Shown: positions 53,346-63,746 of the stretch, piece by piece
Layout: the number at the start of each line of letters is the position of its first letter
Numbering within the stretch: the first letter of the stretch is position 1
Assembly (NCBI GenBank): GCA_000151295.1
Contig: GG745330.1
Coordinates: 523,225-587,224, forward strand
From: Allomyces macrogynus ATCC 38327
Taxonomy: Eukaryota; Blastocladiomycota; Blastocladiomycetes; Blastocladiales; Blastocladiaceae
Direction: 5' to 3'
Length of the DNA: 64,000 nt
Notes under the pieces: model-generated
What the model was told of the DNA's origin: nothing
What the model saw: only the letters and a program-made list of their open reading frames with translations
The model's database searches: none
Program-made: the position numbers and the translations under genes

Positions 53346-55493
53346 TCACTTTTTGTTGAGCTTGCCAAAGATGCTGCGCTTCTGCGTGTTGGGCGATGGC
53401 GGTGCCGACTTTTTCGACCCGTCATCCTTGGCGCCCGCCGACAGACCGCCATCGACGGCGGCCGACCCGGCCGTCTTGACCGAGCTCGTTGACGACGACG
53501 GCGAGATCCCCTTCTTGGTCGGCGAGGCGTCAGGCGTCTTGGGCTTGGCCGCGGGTGCGGCCACGGCGGAACTGCTGGGTGCAGCTGCAGCCGCCTGGCT
53601 CGATGCCGGTGCCGTAGCCGCTACGGACACAGCCGCGGGTGCGGCCGCAGCCGACGTGGGGGTTGTCGGGCGCGGCTGTGCCGGTGCCGCAGCGGCAGCC
53701 GATGCAGGCGCAGCCGCAACCGACGTCGTCGATCCCGCAGCCGAGATCGACGCAGCGGGCGACATCCCCGCGGACCCGGCGGCGGGCGCGACCTCTTCCT
53801 GCGCGCCGCCAACCGACCGCGAGCTCGACCGCATCGGCGGCAGCCGTTCGTTGGCCTGGTCAATCGACCGCGCGTCCTCGAACGTGGTGATGGCCGACTT
53901 GATCCCTTCCGACCCGAGCGCGAGGTACCCCTGGGGCAAAACGTCGGTACCGAGCGCCGACTTGAGTTCGTTGATGGCCTCAGCCTCCTGCCGCAACAGG
54001 TTGAACATTTTGGACATGCGGCCGACGGCCAAGATCTTATTCTTGATGACTTGCCGGCGCTCGTCGTCGAGCACGTGTTCGCGCCCTTCGTCGAGCTCTT
54101 CCTTGGAGCACACGTTGAGCACGGCCACGAGCATATCGGTGATCTTCTCGCCGACAAACGGCAGAGACCACGTGAACACATCCATGAAGTTGGGCAGCCA
54201 GTACGGGTGCGGCGTGCAATTGAACTGGCGAATGTTCATGACATTGTTCTCGTACTTGAGCACGGCCGCCTTGTTGTTGTAGACGTCGAGGTAGTTGGGC
54301 GCCGAGAAGATCGTAATCACTGACGGAAAACCCGTCGTCTTGGTCTTCTTGTACATGCGGTACCCTGAATCCTGCGCCTCGTGCGCGCGAATAATCGAGA
54401 GCAGGTTGTTCTTTTCCAAGAAATTGCATGCCGCGTGGTAACTGTAGAAGTAGGAGCACCCGCGCACGTGGTTGTGCACAAACGTCTCGTTGGTCTTTTC
54501 CTGGCCGAAATCCTCGAGCGGGTCGGCCCACAACAGGTCGCACATGATCCCGTGTGTCGGCGGCTCGCGGAACCGGTTGATGTTGCGCAAGTCGTCGAGC
54601 GTCACGAGCTCGGGCGAGATGCCGCCGTGAATGCACAGGAATTGCTTGTTCATGACCGCCGCGAGCGGCAGGCAGCAGAACGACTCGAGGCACGCCTCGT
54701 AGATGCGCTCCGAGTACTTGTGCTTGCCTAGATGATAGTGAGTGAGAGGATGGCGGTGTCAGCGCGATTAGACGCGTCGCGTCGTGCACGAGCACAAGAA
54801 ACGTACACTCGGTCTTGAACGTGAAGTAGTCGGTCAAGTGCCGGCACTCGTGGTTCCCGCGCAGCAAGAACAGCGTCTCCGGGTACCAAATCTTGAGGGC
54901 CCACAGGTAGAGCACGCACTCGATCGAGAAGTAGCCGCGGTCGACATAGTCGCCGAGGAACAGGTACTTAGTCGTCGCTGGGTCGCCGCCGACTTCAAAC
55001 AGCTTCATCAAATCAAAGTACTGGCCGTGAATGTCGCCGCACACTGATAGAGTGTGAGAATGCCGTTAGCACGATGAACACACGATGTACACGGGCGCGC
55101 ACCAAACCCGTACCGGTGATGGGTGCGTCGACTTCGAGCATGTTGGGCTCATTGCGCAAGATCTCGGTGCCCTTGCTCAAAATCCACAACGCCTGCTCCT
55201 CGGTGATGCGACCCTCGTGGAAGAAATGGTTGCGCAGAAACTCAATGTCGGGCTTAGTCGGGTCTCTTTTGCTGAAAAACTGCTCGCGCGTCGGCTTGGT
55301 CGTGATCGGCGCCGGCACGTCTATGTCAGGAACGCGTTGGTCAGTCGTGGTGCTTATAGCCCAGTCGGACGCACACACGCGTGCGCGAGAAAGTACCCTT
55401 CATGATGCGCTCCTTGGTCGAGTACTTCTCGCCCGAGTCGGCAATGTGAATCGAAAAATCGACCGTCGGGATCGGGAGCGTGTTGGCCGCCAT
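53346..55493 (-). CDS. CNA1: Calcineurin A catalytic subunit, copy 2, with long C-terminal extension
   Basis: Second PP2B catalytic subunit. Exons 55493-55397, 55320-55114, 55043-54807 and 54727-53346 give 640 residues. The catalytic motifs are intact ([25 protein letters not shown]), as are the CnB-binding segment ([18 protein letters not shown]), the calmodulin site ([19 protein letters not shown]) and the autoinhibitory region ([16 protein letters not shown]). Copy 1 lacks what follows: a 170-residue Ala/Pro/Ser-rich tail ending [11 protein letters not shown]. All three intron positions and phases equal those of copy 1. The tail suggests different localisation or regulation. Confidence 0.96.
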
Positions 55494-56528
55494 GGTGAAG
55501 GACTAGCCGAGCGCGGACATGGAGGAGACACGAATCAGGTCGAGTTGATAAACGCCGTAATTCGGCACCCGGGCGCCACGGATCACAGCCACGGTCTCGC
55601 GGGCGCGTCGTGGAGCGCCGTTCTCACGCGCGGAAAGGCCAATGGACAATACCGTTCAGAACTTGACGTGGAAGAAAGAGGAAAAGAAGCGCGGCTGCTC
55701 GCTGACACGACAATAGTCAAGATACTTGGCCCGAGGGGGAAGGCGAGCTGGTTGGCCAGTCGCCGGCGGGTCGAGATGCGAGCTCCGTCAGAGAGGGAAG
55801 GTGGCGCGCCGCGGTCGGGAGCCGGGGGCTGCAGATCGGTGCAACGAGGCGAGACGCAGCGACGGTGCGTTGCAGCAGGCCCGAGGGCACACGAGAACGG
55901 CGGGAAACAGGTGCCGTCGGCGGAGCGTTACCGCACGGAACAGAATCCGCGGCAGCAGCGGGAGGAGACGCGTCGAAGGACAAAGGGGTGTGCGGTCCGG
56001 TCGAGAGCGTGACGGCAGCAACAACGCGGGGGGGGCGAGAAGAGGCGAGTGCGCGGAGTTGGACCGTCGCGTCGAGGGCGGGGGCACCGGCGGGCAAGGA
56101 CGGGAGAGGAGGAAGAAGAGCAGGGTGAGGGCGAGCTTGGCGGCTGGTCGCGCGACCCGACCCGCGTCTCTTGTCACTTTCAGCCCTTTTTTGATCAAGC
56201 TGCGGCAGTGTCGCGTTGGGTGCGGCTGCACACCGAAGTCACGCGCCTGCCTGTGAGAAGCATGGTGCCGTCTCCCACCAGCTTTGGAGCTCCTTTTCTT
56301 GCTCTTGCACCTTCCCGTGCCGTTTTTTGCTTCCTTACGCGATGCTGTGCGACACCCTCTCTGGGCGTGACTAAGTGCCCGAGCAGGAGCAAAAACCACC
56401 AGTGTGCACAAAAAGCAGTTATCTAAATGCATACACCAACGGAAACGGAAACTACCCGCACTCACGCCCAAACGCTGGCCAAAGAGATCCAAAAATTGAA
56501 CGACGAACAGCTGCAGAAGCAGCCAGAC
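55494..56528. other. Intergenic region between calcineurin A copy 2 and imidazolonepropionase
   Basis: About 1.0 kb. It is purine-rich on the plus strand at 55,650-56,120, where long family-free frames on both strands are dismissed. The left part is the copy 2 promoter and the right part is the 3' flank of the next gene. No gene is recognised. Confidence 0.4.
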
Positions 56529-58024
56529 TCAAACACGAGTCCCCTGAACGTAGACGGCGGCAATCGGCGGGTCCGCCATCTGGTAGATGATGTGGCGCCA
56601 GTCGGGGTTGTCAATGACCACAAGGTCGCCAAACTTGCCCGGCTCGAGCGAGCCGCGGTCCGCTTCCTGGTGGAGAGATGCTAGATAGTGTCGAGGAGCG
56701 TGGTGAGCCAAATTTCAAGTCCGATCTGACCCAAACCAAGCAACAAGCAACAAGACGTACCAGCCGAGTTGATGGTCGCAGCGACGAGCGCCTCGTTCAT
56801 CGTCATCTTCATGTTAACGCAGGCCAGGTTCATGACGTGCGGCATCGACATGCAATGCGCGTTCGGGTTAAAGTCGGACCCAAGCGCGACCGGCACGCCG
56901 CAGTCGATCAGCTTGCGCGCCGGCGGCGGTGCAATGCGCAAGACATAGGCAGTGGTCGGGAGCAATGTCGCGAAAATCGTGTTCTTGGCCATCATTTCCA
57001 TGTCGCGGTCCTGCACCTCCTCGAGGTGCGAAATCGCGCGCGCGCCGAGCTGCGCGCCGACTTCGCCCGAGGCCATGGCGTGCAGCTCGTCGCCGTGGAA
57101 GTTGATGGCCCACCCGAGCTCCTTGCCGCGACGCAGGACGGCCTCGGTCTCGGCGCGCTCAAAGACGCCCTTCTCGTAGAATACGTCAATGTTGTCGACG
57201 TGCACGGTGCCCGTCTCGACGGCGCGCACAATCGCGGGAATCTGTTCGTCGATGATTTCCTGTGTGTAGGCGGCAAGCGTCTTGTCCTTGGGCACCGAGT
57301 GGCCGCCGAGGTAGGTGATCGACAGCTTGAGCGCATGGTGCGACTTGTTGTGTCGCGTCAGCACGCGCAGCATCTTGACCTCGGTCGCAGTGTCGAGACC
57401 GTAGCCGCTCTGTTATGTTTTGTTCCGCAGGACCGCGAGACGCGTTAGAAGACGCTCATTCATGCCAAACTCGGCTCGTTGAGAATCGACCGAAAATACC
57501 TTGGCCTCGGCAAACGTCGTGCCGAGCTTGATCATGCGGTCCATGCGCTTTTGCAAGTCGGCAAACAGCGTCTCGTCAGACGCGGCGCGCGTGTGCTGGA
57601 CCGTGAACCCGATACCGCCGCCGGCCTTGTGAATGTCAAGGTAGGTCGCGCCCGCCAACTTGAGCGCGAATTCGTGGACGCGATCACCAGCAAAGACGGG
57701 GTGCGTGTGGCCATCGACAAACCCGGGCACAATCGACTGGCCCGTGCAGTCGATCTCAAATTCGACGTGCGTCGAGTCGTGCAGGAACCACGGCTGCGCC
57801 TCGAGCGTGTCGAGCGGCCCCACGTAGACGATGCGACCGGCCTGGTCGACGAGCAACGAGGCGTTTTCAAAGATGGCGACCTGGTCCATGGCGGCGCCCG
57901 ACTTGTGAGTCTCGCCGCGCGCGCAGACAGTCACGATCTGCGCGGCATTGCGAAACAGCGACCGGAAGACGGTGCCGGATGCGACCGGGTTGGCGGCCAT
58001 CAGGTAGGGCGGCAGGGCAGTCAT
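56529..58024 (-). CDS. hutI: Imidazolonepropionase (histidine degradation)
   Basis: This metal-dependent amidohydrolase opens 4-imidazolone-5-propionate to N-formimino-L-glutamate, the third step of histidine breakdown. Exons 58024-57500, 57409-56761 and 56680-56529 give 441 residues. Motifs: VPGFVDGHTHPVFAGDR with the metal His pair, GGGIGFTVQHTRAASDE, the substrate loop AK-SGYGLDTATEVKML across intron 1, the FHGDELHAM metal site, VALGSDFNPNAH with the catalytic Asp, and TINSAASLHQEADRGSLEPGK at the end. Introns are 90 and 80 nt. The start at 58024 is the first ATG in frame. A second Met lies eight codons further in. No other hut gene is in the window. The gene is divergent from FAM114. Confidence 0.93.
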
Positions 58025-58523
58025 CTTGGTGGTGGTCGGTGCTGGTTGGTGCTGGTCGTTGCTGGCGGCGGGCGGCGAGATTAGATCTGCGGGTGAGCTG
58101 CACGCAGCTGACCTTGGTTGGTGGGGTATTGCAGACGTTCGCACGGCGAGAGTGGGGATCGGTGCGGGCGACTGCTCGCCCATTTATCGAGCTTCTCCAC
58201 CGTGCAGATCATGGTGATCAGGACGGGGTCCAGAAGGGCATCATGGCCATCATGGCCCCCAAGTCGCCCGCCAAGTGGCCCGAGGAACGAGCAGGTCGGA
58301 ACATGTCGGCGGAGGCGGTTGACCCGGCCGGCCTGAACGGACGCGAGTGGCTGCGACGGGGCTTGCCTGCGGTGGAATGGCGCGTGTTGGTTCACGTCAC
58401 TCTCCCGTCACATCTGTCCAGCCTGCGCGGGCTGCTGTCGCCTCTGCACTTCGGGCTCGGCAGAACCAGCTTGCCAACCGCAACCAACAGCGACCAACCG
58501 CAACCTGCGCAGGTGCCAGCGTC
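58025..58523. promoter_or_regulatory. Shared promoter region, hutI and FAM114
   Basis: About 500 bp between divergent start codons. It contains the short direct repeat catcatggccatcatggcc (58238-58256). No gene or TATA box is seen. Confidence 0.4.
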
Positions 58524-60615
58524 ATGGACGAGACCACCAACCAGCACGCAGTCGAGGAGCGCGATCAGCCGGCAGTGACGACGGCCGACAGCCCCAACGC
58601 GGCATGCTCGTCCCCGACTCGACCCGATCCGCGCGCCGCTTTGGACGCGCTGAGCAGCAACTTCGACCAAGCCGCCGCTCCGGCACCTGCCAAATCGTCG
58701 GGCTGGGGCTGGGCGTCGTGGGGCGCAAGTCTCGTCACGTCCGCCGTCAGGTCGCTCGAACAACTGGACGTGAACCAAGTCGCGTCGACCGCGACCAGGC
58801 TTGGTGCGTGCTCGATTCCAAGTGCCCATGAGTCGCTGCTCCACGCAAGAAGTCATCAGGGAAAGCTGACGTGCACCGGTCGGGTCGTCGTCACCAGGGT
58901 CAACGGTCACGCAAGCCGCGACCAAAAGCATCGATCGCGTCTACGCGACCTTGGATCCCGAGTTTCAGCACGATGAGGCCGCCCAGCCCTCTGCCTCGAC
59001 TGACAACGACGCGTCTGCCGGATCGTCGGATGCGCAGCGCGAACGCGCGACGGCCGAACCGGACGCGCCAGCGGCGGAAGACGAGGTGGAGCGGCTCAAG
59101 GTCTGTTTTTTCAAGCTCTCTGTTCGCGCTTCACGACTGACAAGTGAAATTGTTCTGATGCAGCGGACCGCTGGCCACGCGGCCGAGACCGTCATGTCCT
59201 CGATTGACAAGACGCTTGATTTCGCGTCAGATCTGCTCGGAAACGCAGTCCTGGTATGCGCTACTCTCAGCCTGATCGCTTTATTGTCAATTCACTGACC
59301 TATATGACCTATAGACAGGCTATCGCACGGTCGCATCCGAAACCAGCAAAGCCACGAAGCGCGTCGAGGAGCTCGCCGCCGATCCGACCCTGAGCCAGGC
59401 CGTCGCGCAGTCGCGCGGCCTTGCGTCGCAGGGTATCGGCGCCCTCGAGCAGCTCGGCAAGACGGCTTTTGACGTGATTTCCGGCGTGAGGCCAACGGCC
59501 GAGTCGTCAGCGAGCCGCTCTGCTGATACTGGTCCCGCTGCTTCAGTGGACAGGGCCGCTGCACCCGCGTCGTCGCTCTCTGCCCCCACCAACGCCGATG
59601 TTCCTCTCGCCGGCTTGCAGTCTCTCAGCGTGTACTTTGAGCTGGCCATGGGCGCGCAGCACCTCGAGGCGCTCCAAACCATCGCGTCGGAAACGCAGGT
59701 CAAGCTTGCGGCGAATCCGCAGGCGGCGGTCCCCGACTATGTGGCTAAGTGCAAGACACTTGATGAGCAGCTCAACCTGGAGCCCTTCTTGGACACGCTC
59801 GACCAGGACACGCAGATCACGAACGAGTTTGACGAGCTGGTGCGTTATTTCTTGGGCGCTCATGTATCCGAGCAGCAGCAGATCGGCACGCGACTGACTA
59901 GCTGGGGCGACACGTGTCACTGAAATAGGCAGCGGCGGCACAGAAACTCGACATGCACGGCACGGATCAGGCCGTCGACCAGCTCAAGCAGCTGACGGCA
60001 GCGGCGCGCGAGTCGCGCGACCATGCGACGGTTCGCCAGCACCTCGCCGAGTTTACTGCCTTGGCGTGTGAGCAGGTACGCGGCTCGCATTTGCAGATCG
60101 ATCCACTCGCTCCTTGACTGATCCTTGTGGTGGCGATGGTATCTAGCTGCTTCGTGCCGCCGAGGAACTGCTGCTCAAAATTGCCGCCGAAGAGTCCGTG
60201 GACGCGGTCGCTGCCGCCTCGGCGCTCCGCACCATCGTGACCGTGTTGTTGCAGGGGCTGCAAGTCATTGGCAACCTGTACTCGGCCGACTTGGACGGAA
60301 GCAACGAGGCACGTTCTGCTCAATTTTGTTGTGTATTGCGCGTGTTGGATCTCACAGGATGAAGTGCTGGCCTGGTAGACGCTTTCGCCCGACCAGATCG
60401 ACGACGACACGAGCATGAGCATGAGCTTCGTGCAAGAAGCTATGGAGGCCGTGGCCACGGTTCTCAAGCTCGCCTTGAGCCGGTTGGTGGGCCAAACCGA
60501 GTCGGTCTCGAACAAGGAAATCGTGGCCGATGCACACCCAGTCGAGGCTGACACACATTCGGCCAAGACTGTTGAGCTGGCAACTGAGCCCAAGACCGCT
60601 GGGTCTGACGAGTAA
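58524..60615 (+). CDS. FAM114 (DUF719) family protein
   Basis: FAM114 proteins are cytosolic Golgi-associated proteins reported to bind Rab2. Exons 58524-58803, 58898-59100, 59164-59253, 59315-59839, 59929-60075, 60147-60308 and 60379-60615 give 547 residues. The N-terminal signature GWGWASWGASLVTSAV matches the GWGSWG box of the family. A central part (KTLDFASDLLG, SKATKRVEELA, IGALEQLGKTAFDVISG) matches the TGGLDALEFIGKKTMDVI region. LSVYFELAMGAQHLEALQTI matches the SHLEALEMLS block. The last intron needs a GC donor (gcacgt at 60309). Introns are 61-94 nt. The C-terminus is helical then acidic. Confidence 0.8.
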
Positions 60616-61176
60616 GTGTGGGCATCGCATTCGCTGCAATAAATTATGATCGTGGCTGGCATGAACGCGTTGTTGGCGCAGTGTCGAGCCGGCCGGAGTC
60701 TCTGCTGGGCAAGGACAGGTGCGTCAGCACATTTCAGTATGGCCCAACGCCGCTTGTCTGCGGCAGCGCCGCTCTGTCCATCGCACCAAGGCCCGATTTT
60801 CTCGAAGACCCCGGTGCGACGCCGGGAATCAGCGGGGATCAGCGCGGACAAAAGCGGCACGCCCTGCGAAGGTCTGCGAAGGTCCCCGAGCGCGCCATCG
60901 ACGCGAAGGGATCAAGCTGAAGAACAGCGCGACGTTGCGGCAGTAGTTTGCAGGGTTGCATGCGCCGATCTAAATGCCAGGCCTTTGAATCGGCAGGGAC
61001 GGATTCTCTCGTCAGCAAAGCGGGGTGCAAATACGCGCGTTCGCCGACCGATCTCTCGCTCCCGCGTTGCTTCTCCACCGCGACCACGCACGTACGCTCA
61101 ACCCTTCCTCCCCGCTCCCCCCATAACTCTCCGCACTCTTTCTCTCTTTCTCTCTCTCTCCTCTCAACAAACGACC
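60616..61176. promoter_or_regulatory. Upstream region of the ferritin gene
   Basis: About 560 bp. The last 80 bases before the ferritin ATG are a pyrimidine tract with runs of tctct, a typical leader for a highly expressed gene. I looked for an iron-responsive-element loop (CAGUGN) and saw none. A plus-strand frame from 60646 overlaps the ferritin first exon and is dismissed. Confidence 0.45.
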
Positions 61177-62095
61177 ATGAGTGGCAAGAAGACCAACACC
61201 GCCAAGCCTTCGACCCCCTCTGCCAGTACTTCTAGCGCCCCGACCCCCGCCGCTGCTGCTGCTACCGCTCCTTCGACCACCTCGACCTCCACCGCCAACA
61301 TGTCGATCGCTCGCCAAAACTACCACGACGCCTGCATCGAGGGCCTGAACCAGCAAATCAACATGGAGCTGGTGCGTTTTGGCGCTTGGTGTTCAGTTGC
61401 GCTTTGCTGCCGAGTGCTGACCGACCAACGTGTGTTGCTGCACTCGACCGCGTCAACAGAAAGCGTCGCACATCTACCTCTCGCTGCACGCCTACTTCTC
61501 GCGCGACAACATTGCTCTGCCCGGTCTCGCTCACTTCTTCAAGCAGTCTTCGGACGAGGTGCGCTTCGCATTCCTTCTCGCGCACGGCTCCACTTGGCGA
61601 ACCATGTCGCTTGACCAGTGCTCGACGGCCCCACGTTGTAGGAGCGCGAGCACGCGCAGAAGATGATCGATTACCAGATTGCGCGCGGCGGCAAGGGTAC
61701 GTTCAATCGATCAGCCGAGCGAGAGTTCTCGGCACAGTCGCCTCAAGTCCTATCGATGGAGCCCGTCTCTAACCAACCCTCCCTGGTCGCTCGTCCACCA
61801 CCTAGTCGTGCTGCAATCGATCGCGGCGCCCGAGATTGAGTGGCAGTCGGCCAAGAACGCCATGGAGTTTACTCTGTCGCTCGAGAGGGAAGTTAACAAA
61901 GCGCTTCTGCAGTTGCACGCCGTCGCCGACCAGAACTCGGACCCGCACATGGCCGACTTCATCGAGTCGGAGTTCCTCGGCGAGCAGGTCGAGGCCATCA
62001 AGAAGATTTCCGACCTCATTACGCAGCTGAACCGCGTCGGCGCCGATGGGCTGGGGCTCTACCTGTGGGACAAGGACCTCCACTCGGCGCACTAA
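61177..62095 (+). CDS. FTH1: Catalytic (H-type) ferritin
   Basis: Iron-storage cage subunit with ferroxidase activity. Exons 61177-61371, 61460-61558, 61642-61696 and 61806-62095 give 212 residues. A Ser/Thr/Ala/Pro-rich N-terminal stretch of about 40 residues is followed by the four-helix fold: [79 protein letters not shown] and [18 protein letters not shown]. Ferroxidase ligands (Glu in NMEL, Glu and His in EREH, Glu in LEREV, Gln in GEQ) are all present, so this is not an L-type chain. The N-terminal stretch lacks a hydrophobic core, so secretion is unlikely. Most Dikarya lack ferritin. Introns are 83-109 nt. Confidence 0.95.
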
Positions 62096-62540
62096 GCGTG
62101 CGCTCTGTGGTTTGCGCGCCGCCAGACCCGCGCGAGGGCATTTCGCCGGACGCGTGCGTGTTGCTGTGTCGTTAAGTGGTTGCTTTGGTTTCGTTTTCGG
62201 CACTTTGCACCTGTTTTAGGTTGGGATTTTCGTCCAGAAATCAAAACGTTTTCCTTGTGGTTTTCTCTTGCCTGTTGCAACATGCACCACCACGTCAGAT
62301 GGCCATGTGGGAGTTTGCGATTCCTTTGCTTGTCTATTTTCTCTGTACCATCGGCCCCCAAGCTTGAAGCACAACCTGATCGTACAAGGAACCAACGAGA
62401 ACGCAAGCTGCTGCTGCGGCCATGGAGAAACGGACGCCACTGAGAGGATCATGTTCTCTTGGAGAGAACATGGTGATGCAACTCAATGGCCATGCAATCA
62501 AGTCAGAGATCACAAGGGAAGCACCTGCAAGAAAAACATA
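62096..62540. other. 3' flank of ferritin with a perfect hairpin
   Basis: T-rich 3' flank (gttttcggcactttg, ttttaggttgggattttcg), then moderately AT-rich DNA. It contains the inverted repeat at 62450-62472. No gene is seen. Confidence 0.45.
62450..62472. repeat. Perfect 10-bp inverted repeat with 3-nt loop
   Basis: The arms catgttctct and agagaacatg are exact reverse complements separated by tgg. The repeat lies about 355 nt downstream of the ferritin stop. Confidence 0.75.
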
Positions 62541-63640
62541 AAAAGGCGCATGTAGCAAAAATTAAAATGAGACACAACTGATCAGAAATGGAGACCAAAA
62601 GCACACGGCACAGGCAAATGTGGCAACCAGGTGCTGCAAGCACAGCAATCAGTGAGTGATGTGATGAAGCACATCAGCAAGAAAATGAGACCAAGTACAA
62701 TGCAACACGTTCAAAATAACAAAAGGCGGCACATCAAAAAGCAGTGATTCGACAATACACATGTGATTGAAAAGAACATGGGCATCTTGGTGAGCAGGAC
62801 ATGCATCAATGGGCCACACTTGTGCATGGGCATACGCCATTCTGCTGCAGCAGTGGTGGCAATGGCGACAAGACTGGAACATGCACCAATAAAGTCGCCA
62901 TTGCCCACATGTGCAACTTGGACCAGAACCAGTGACTGACCAGCATGCTGCATGACATATTGTTCCCCCCCCCCCCCCCCCCCCTCCACTATTTACTTGC
63001 ATTGACAAGTCGACCAAGAACAAGAACAACACCTGCTGAGGGTGCCATGATCCATGCAGGTCACACCACTGCTCTAGCAGCCATTTGACCCTGGTGGCAA
63101 GTCCTTCTGTGGTGCCATGTCATAGTTCCTGGAAAACCTGACTGAGCCGATTCTACAAGAATGCTGTCATCACACATCATTGTGCATGTGCCCATGCTGT
63201 GGTGACCAAGCAGTTGGCATGTTGAGGACAATGGCAACCAGTTTCTCAACATGGTCATTGCTTGCCATGGTTTCTTGTCTTGAACAAGTTGTCAGTGTGC
63301 ATTTGCTCATTTTTGTCATTGTATGTGCTGAACCCACTTTTCTCTTCAGTTTTCTCAAAATGGTGATGGATTTGGGTGATGCAATGGGCAGAGAAAATGA
63401 ACAGGATACTGATGCAAGCAACTTGATTTGAAACGCTGGAACTGTGTAGTTTGGTGTTGTCATTGCCATGTCCATGGTCATGTTGAAACAGGTCATGTCA
63501 ACACTGACCAAGCTTTGTGTCTTGGTTGTGTACATGCCCAAGCTTGAGGTGATGCTAACCACAGCCTGCAGGTCCCAAAAAGATTGCAGGTGCAATGTGA
63601 TGAAACGACAGTTCGATCGTGGTCATGTGTGGCAGCCAAG
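62540..63640. other. CpG-depleted, TpG/CpA-rich island (probable decayed repeat)
   Basis: Composition changes sharply. CG dinucleotides, everywhere else very common, become rare, while TG and CA dominate (gtgcatgggcat, catgtgattg). GC content falls to about half. There is no recognisable gene, and short frames on both strands have Met/Cys/His-rich noise. This is the pattern left when methylated cytosines in a silenced repeat deaminate, or after RIP-like mutation. CpG-rich DNA returns by 63,840. Confidence 0.6.
62965..62984 (+). repeat. Poly-C tract of 20
   Basis: Twenty consecutive C within the CpG-depleted island, the longest homopolymer seen. Its length may be unreliable in the assembly. 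Confidence 0.8.
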
Positions 63641-63710
63641 CATGAGAGTGGGCGTGTGTACTGTGATTGAGTGTGCACACGTCTTACTTGGAGATTGTCG
63701 TGACCCTTAT

Positions 63711-63746
63711 CCCCATCCCCATTCCCATCCCCATCCCCATCCCCAT
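63711..63746 (+). repeat. (CCCCAT)n microsatellite
   Basis: About six copies of CCCCAT with one TCCCAT variant. The complementary strand has regularly spaced GGGG runs and could form a G-quadruplex. Confidence 0.8.

Noticed and set aside
61100..61176. Iron-responsive element in the ferritin leader
   Set aside because: No CAGUGN loop on a stem was found; the leader is a simple pyrimidine tract.
62540..63640. Intact transposon in the CpG-poor island
   Set aside because: No transposase or reverse-transcriptase motif, no terminal repeats or target duplications visible; only a composition signal remains.
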